Source of the DNA: Ascidiaceihabitans donghaensis
GTDB lineage: Bacteria; Pseudomonadota; Alphaproteobacteria; Rhodobacterales; Rhodobacteraceae
Direction of reading: 5' to 3'
Assembly (NCBI RefSeq): GCF_900302465.1
Contig: NZ_OMOR01000001.1
Span: 868,001 to 932,000, forward strand
DNA length: 64,000 nt
The notes under the pieces were generated by a model that worked only from the letters and a program-made list of their open reading frames with translations, had not been told where the DNA came from and searched no databases. Made by a program: the position numbers and the translations under genes. Shown one piece after another: positions 61,004 to 64,000 of this stretch (position 1 is its first letter; each line of letters starts with the position of its first letter).

Positions 61004-61981
61004 ATGCTTCGCAGTTTTTTGGTAGGGCTACTTGCCTTTGCCATGCCTTTGATCCCCGCCGCGTTTGCGGATGATGCAACGCAATCCGCTACAAATGCGG
61101 ATGTGGTGTTTCCCGAAGATGCCCATAAGAAACGCACACGCATTGGCTATGGGCGATTGATAACCAACGATTTCTTTGGGGATGGCGAAGACCGGTGGCG
61201 CACGGGCGGGGTGCAAACCTCGCGTGTTTGGGGGCCACATTGGGATGGCGCTTTGCCTCGGCAAATCGGCGCATTGATCGAATTGCGATTGGGGGCAGAG
61301 GTTCTTGCGCCTGCCAACTTGGTGACGCCAGGGGCAGGGGATCGCCCCTATGCCGGCGCTTTAAGTGCGGGTTTGCATACGCACTACGGCTGGAACGCCC
61401 TTGAAGTTTCGATGGGTGCTGATTTGGTTTTTGTTGGTCCCGACACGGGGCTGTTGGATCTCCAAAGCGGGCTGCATGACCTTTTGGGTGTGCGTGAACC
61501 TTCTGCGGCAACGGAAGCCGGGCAAATTCAAAACACAATCCGTCCAACGGTCGTTGTTGAATTGGGCAAGACACATAAACTGAGTGACAGCGTGGCGCTG
61601 CGCCCGTTCATCGAGGGACGGGCAGGCGATGAAACTTTGCTGCGGGCCGGATTTGATTTGGCTTTCGGGCAAGTCGGACGTGGCGAACTGATGACACGCG
61701 ACAAGGTGACGGGGCATCTTTACCGCACAATCCGAAGTGACTGGACAGGATATAGCTTTGTGCTTGGCGCGGATGTGGCCCATGTGGCGGACAGTATTTA
61801 TTTACCCGAAAGTGGTGGGTTCGCGTTAAGCGACAGTCGCGAACGTGTACGTGCAGGCGTCCACTGGCAAGGCGAAAGCGGACGTGCCGGCTTTTATGGG
61901 CTGACATGGCTGGGAAAAGAGTTTGAAGGACAGGAAGAATCGCAGGTCATCGGGTCGATCAGATTCAACCTAGAGTTCTAA
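61004..61981 (+). CDS. Outer-membrane lipid A deacylase, LpxR-like
   Basis: A 325-residue exported protein. The signal peptide (MLRSFLVGLLAFAMPLIPAA, cut near AFADD) is followed by a beta-strand-rich barrel sequence. The block NDFFGDGEDRWRTGGVQ corresponds to the LpxR N-D...D-R-x-Y/W-T-x-G active-site region, and PYAGALSAGLHTHYGWNALE to the second strand set. The last residue is phenylalanine, as typical for outer membrane barrels. It would remove acyl chains from lipid A and so change the outer membrane. Confidence 0.8.
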   Translation: MLRSFLVGLLAFAMPLIPAAFADDATQSATNADVVFPEDAHKKRTRIGYGRLITNDFFGDGEDRWRTGGVQTSRVWGPHWDGALPRQIGALIELRLGAEVLAPANLVTPGAGDRPYAGALSAGLHTHYGWNALEVSMGADLVFVGPDTGLLDLQSGLHDLLGVREPSAATEAGQIQNTIRPTVVVELGKTHKLSDSVALRPFIEGRAGDETLLRAGFDLAFGQVGRGELMTRDKVTGHLYRTIRSDWTGYSFVLGADVAHVADSIYLPESGGFALSDSRERVRAGVHWQGESGRAGFYGLTWLGKEFEGQEESQVIGSIRFNLEF

Positions 61982-62000
61982 ATGCAACACTTATGTACAT

Positions 62001-62052
62001 GACACAAATTGTGTCTATGCATGACACAACCTGTTTGTTAACGATTTCTTAA
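62001..62052 (+). promoter_or_regulatory. GACACAA repeats and a CtrA-type box upstream of Hint gene 3
   Basis: GACACAAATTGTGTC (62001-62015) is a 15-bp palindrome, and a third GACACAA follows at 62023-62029, 22 bp after the first. Next comes TTAA-CGATTTC-TTAA (62038-62052), an exact TTAA-N7-TTAA full CtrA box, 34 bp ahead of the start codon. Confidence 0.55.
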
Positions 62053-62085
62053 TAAAACAAAAAACTAAGAGGCAGGCACACGGCA

Positions 62086-63153
62086 ATGGAAACGGGCTTT
62101 CGAGGCACGTTTGTTATTTCCTGGTCGCAAACAGAAGTGGACGGTCTAGAGGCCGCGTCATTGCACACTCTCAATGTAGGTGCGGCGTGGTCCTGGAATG
62201 GCGATGCACTCCGGGTGGACGGCCCGGCTGATGTTTTGCGTCTGGACAGAGCAGACGGGTCGGAAAACTTGCGCAAACGGGCAGCACGCATGGTGCATCG
62301 TCTTGTTGGCGCAGCAATGGAACACAAACCCCTTGGGGCGTTGGACACAAGCGATGACGAGGCGCTTATGGTCGACAACAGCTTCGTAGTGACGGACGGG
62401 GCGCAAAGCTACACAGTGACGATGATTGATGTTGGCAAGGGCGGGCAGCCTTTGTTGATGTTCATGGATCAAATGCCACCACGCAATGTCGATTTGTGGG
62501 TGGTGCACCATACCCTTGGCGCGGTTGCCGAAAACCCGATGAGCCCGCAAAGCGGCGGTGTCATTTGCTTTACGCCAGGCACACGCATCCAGACCCCTGA
62601 TGGCGCGAAAATGATCCAGGACTTGCGGATCGGCGACAAGGTTCAGACCAAAGACAATGGCGCTCAGGAAATTTTATGGGCGGGCAGTCGGCGCATGACG
62701 GGTGCGAGGTTGTTTGCGATGCCCCATCTGCGTCCGATCCGTATCGGAGCTGGCGCTTTGGGTGTGGAACGCCCGGATCAAGAGCTGTTGGTCAGCCCTG
62801 CGCACCGTTTGTTGATTCAGGGCGAACACGCGCAGGCCCTGTTCAACACACGCGAGATTTTGGTCGCCGCTAAGGATTTGGTCAACGGCGGCAACATTCA
62901 GGTCGATCTGAATGTGCCAAGCGTGACGTACATCCATATTTTGCTGAAAAACCATCAGGTTCTTTGGGCAAATGGCGTAGAAACAGAAAGCTTCCACCCG
63001 GCAAACGCAGCTTTGTCTACGTTGGACGACAGTGACCGTGTCCGTCTGCTGGCGGGCTTTCCAGACCTTGAATACGACCCGCATACCTATGGTGGATATG
63101 CGCGGCGCAACCTGTCTGCATCCGAGGCCGCGATTCTGCGGCATGCGGCGTAG
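62086..63153 (+). CDS. Hint-domain protein 3 (with catalytic cysteine)
   Basis: A 355-residue protein. About 155 residues of unrecognised N-terminal region precede a Hint domain that starts with the normal nucleophile: VICFTPGTRIQTPDGAKMIQ, then DLRIGDKVQTKDNG, ELLVSPAHRLLIQGEHAQAL, HILLKNHQVLWANGVETESF HPANA. The cysteine and the conserved histidine (SPAHR) suggest potential self-processing. There is no classical signal peptide; a type I or other non-classical export route is possible. Upstream repeats and a CtrA box suggest cell-cycle or motility-linked control. Confidence 0.85.
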   Translation: METGFRGTFVISWSQTEVDGLEAASLHTLNVGAAWSWNGDALRVDGPADVLRLDRADGSENLRKRAARMVHRLVGAAMEHKPLGALDTSDDEALMVDNSFVVTDGAQSYTVTMIDVGKGGQPLLMFMDQMPPRNVDLWVVHHTLGAVAENPMSPQSGGVICFTPGTRIQTPDGAKMIQDLRIGDKVQTKDNGAQEILWAGSRRMTGARLFAMPHLRPIRIGAGALGVERPDQELLVSPAHRLLIQGEHAQALFNTREILVAAKDLVNGGNIQVDLNVPSVTYIHILLKNHQVLWANGVETESFHPANAALSTLDDSDRVRLLAGFPDLEYDPHTYGGYARRNLSASEAAILRHAA

Positions 63154-63166
63154 CTCAGGTAACCTT

Positions 63167-63198
63167 GGGCCGGGGTGTGATCCACTCCGGCCTGTTTT
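63167..63198 (+). terminator. Terminator of Hint gene 3
   Basis: GGCCGG (63168-63173) pairs with CCGGCC (63187-63192), with an inner GTG/CAC pair, then TGTTTTC. Confidence 0.75.
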
Positions 63199-63302
63199 CA
63201 TCTTTGTGGTTCATTTGTGGTGGTCATGGGCAAAGCCCTTGAATGGCAGCGATGAGTCCAAGATGACCAATGCAGCGGGTGGCATGAATGTCAGCTGCGA
63301 AC

Positions 63303-63779
63303 CTAGCTTTCGCTCTCTTGTGTCGATGCCTCTTCAAGGCGTGTCCTGAGCAGATCAATGACTTTTTGCGCTGTCATGAGATCATCCAGAGAAAGCCCCG
63401 TGGATAGCTCATTGACCCATGGATTCTGCCTTAGAATTGCAGCTTCATAGAGGGTTTTGCCTTTCTGTGTAAGAACAACAAGATGCGCACGCTTGTGGTG
63501 GGGGTTTGGTTCGAAACCAATAATCCCCTCCTTGTGCATCTCATTCACGATCCGCTGAACACCTTGCCTGTGAACACCCATAGTTCGGGCGTGCGCCGCG
63601 ACTGATTCTGGCTGATCCGCATATGCGATGGCGCCGAGAATTTGCCATCGGGCACTTGTCAGACCAAGGCCCGACACGAGCCGGTCGCCCTCGATCAGCA
63701 AGCGTCCATTAAGCCGAAACACATCCAGAATCAGCGCGGTTACGGCTTCTCCCTGTTCTGTTCGACGTTCTTGTGGCAT
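63303..63779 (-). CDS. MarR family transcriptional regulator
   Basis: A 158-residue winged-helix protein. LGLTSARWQILGAIAYADQP and SVAAHARTMGVHRQGVQRIV are the MarR helix-turn-helix, followed by the wing NPHHKRAHLVVLTQKGK. It is divergent from the ABM-domain gene, and a perfect palindrome lies between them, so it probably represses both. The ligand is unknown. Confidence 0.9.
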   Translation of the reverse strand: MPQERRTEQGEAVTALILDVFRLNGRLLIEGDRLVSGLGLTSARWQILGAIAYADQPESVAAHARTMGVHRQGVQRIVNEMHKEGIIGFEPNPHHKRAHLVVLTQKGKTLYEAAILRQNPWVNELSTGLSLDDLMTAQKVIDLLRTRLEEASTQESES

Positions 63780-63795
63780 GTGGTGTTCCTTTAAA

Positions 63796-63849
63796 TTGAC
63801 AACGTGTTGTCAATATGGTTTTTGAGATCTAGATATGACAACGTGACAC
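63796..63849. promoter_or_regulatory. MarR operator palindrome and a second half-site
   Basis: TTGACAAC-GT-GTTGTCAA (63796-63813) is an 18-bp palindrome just upstream of marR. A related TGACAACGTG-ACAC lies at 63836-63849, ahead of the ABM gene. Confidence 0.65.
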
Positions 63850-63880
63850 CAAATATCAGCGCTGCACAAGGAGCATCGAA

Positions 63881-64000
63881 ATGGTCAACATCAAACCTCT
63901 GGACCCTGATTTCCACATCGAACAGCAATTGGGCATCGAAGCCGGGCCTGTTGTTCTTATCAACCTTTTCACGGTCGATCCGGTTGATCAGGACGCTCTG
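63881..64000 (+). CDS. Antibiotic biosynthesis monooxygenase (ABM) domain protein, 3' end outside window
   Basis: Only the first 40 residues are present (IKPLDPDFHIEQQLGIEAGP, then VVLINLFTVDPVDQDAL), the start of a ferredoxin-like ABM fold. AAGGAG lies ahead of the ATG. The gene runs past the window end. With its MarR regulator it looks like an inducible small oxygenase or stress gene. Confidence 0.7.
   Translation, partial: MVNIKPLDPDFHIEQQLGIEAGPVVLINLFTVDPVDQDAL

Noticed and set aside
1-64000. Prophage, integron, transposon or CRISPR content
   Set aside because: No integrase, transposase, phage structural gene, or regularly spaced repeat was found; only short hairpin repeats occur in gaps.

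Overview
The window looks like a stretch of chromosome from a Roseobacter-group alphaproteobacterium (Rhodobacterales). The evidence is gene content: a class II ribonucleotide reductase, a tripartite tricarboxylate (Tct) transporter, Lrp divergent from trxB, DUF1489, UbiK, Hint-domain proteins, a fused Sat/CysC and propionyl-CoA ligase. Coding density is high, base composition is moderately GC-rich throughout, and I see no prophage, insertion sequence, CRISPR array, rRNA or tRNA. A family of GC-rich intergenic hairpin repeats is scattered through the gaps.

Layout. 1-4.3 kb: end of a GT10-like glycosyltransferase, sulfate activation (sat/cysC), and a ferredoxin-adenylate cyclase fusion. 4.5-10.7 kb: trxB/lrp, Hint protein 1, a 46-residue small protein, the overlapping lgt-midA-pgeF operon, ubiK. 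11-16.9 kb: a YbjN-like gene, then overlapping proC-csaA-hydroxyacid dehydrogenase; tdk; a candidate structured RNA; a probable regulator with an ArsH-like flavoprotein; a KAS III enzyme. 17-24.6 kb: tctCBA, carB and an alpha/beta hydrolase. 24.7-26.9 kb: a TetR regulator, PspA and a small membrane protein that share one operator motif. 26.9-37.5 kb: glyA, nadK, an FrhB-family protein, a nuclease/phosphatase, an Hsp70 relative, prpE, maeB. 37.6-44 kb: a VOC-cupin fusion, the cdd-deoA-deoB-upp salvage cluster, a SPOR protein. 44-52.5 kb: a membrane protein resembling a dead M48 peptidase, an acyl-CoA ligase, an EamA exporter, a sulfotransferase, a MHYT-GGDEF-EAL protein, Hint protein 2, an HCCA-isomerase relative. 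52.5-64 kb: DUF1489, nrdJ with two NrdR boxes, a CoA-transferase divergent from an HTH-citrate synthase fusion, NAD salvage (nadM-Nudix, nadV), an LpxR-like lipid A deacylase, Hint protein 3, and a MarR regulator divergent from an ABM-domain protein cut by the window end.

Functional threads. Pyrimidine salvage (tdk, cdd, deoA, deoB, upp) and NAD metabolism (nadK, nadM-Nudix, nadV) are well represented. Sat/CysC makes PAPS, the donor the sulfotransferase would use. PrpE, MaeB and the Tct transporter fit a heterotrophic marine lifestyle on small organic acids.

The strongest candidates for undescribed biology are: the HTH-citrate synthase with an inverted repeat in its divergent promoter; the TetR-PspA-YiaAB module with four copies of TGAAC-N3-GTTCA; a roughly 165-nt multibranched RNA candidate beside tdk; hairpins with a GAGGT loop in front of both NAD-salvage genes; and three Hint-domain proteins, two of which lack the usual nucleophile. 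Functions come from reading the translated sequence and family memory only; no database search was run.
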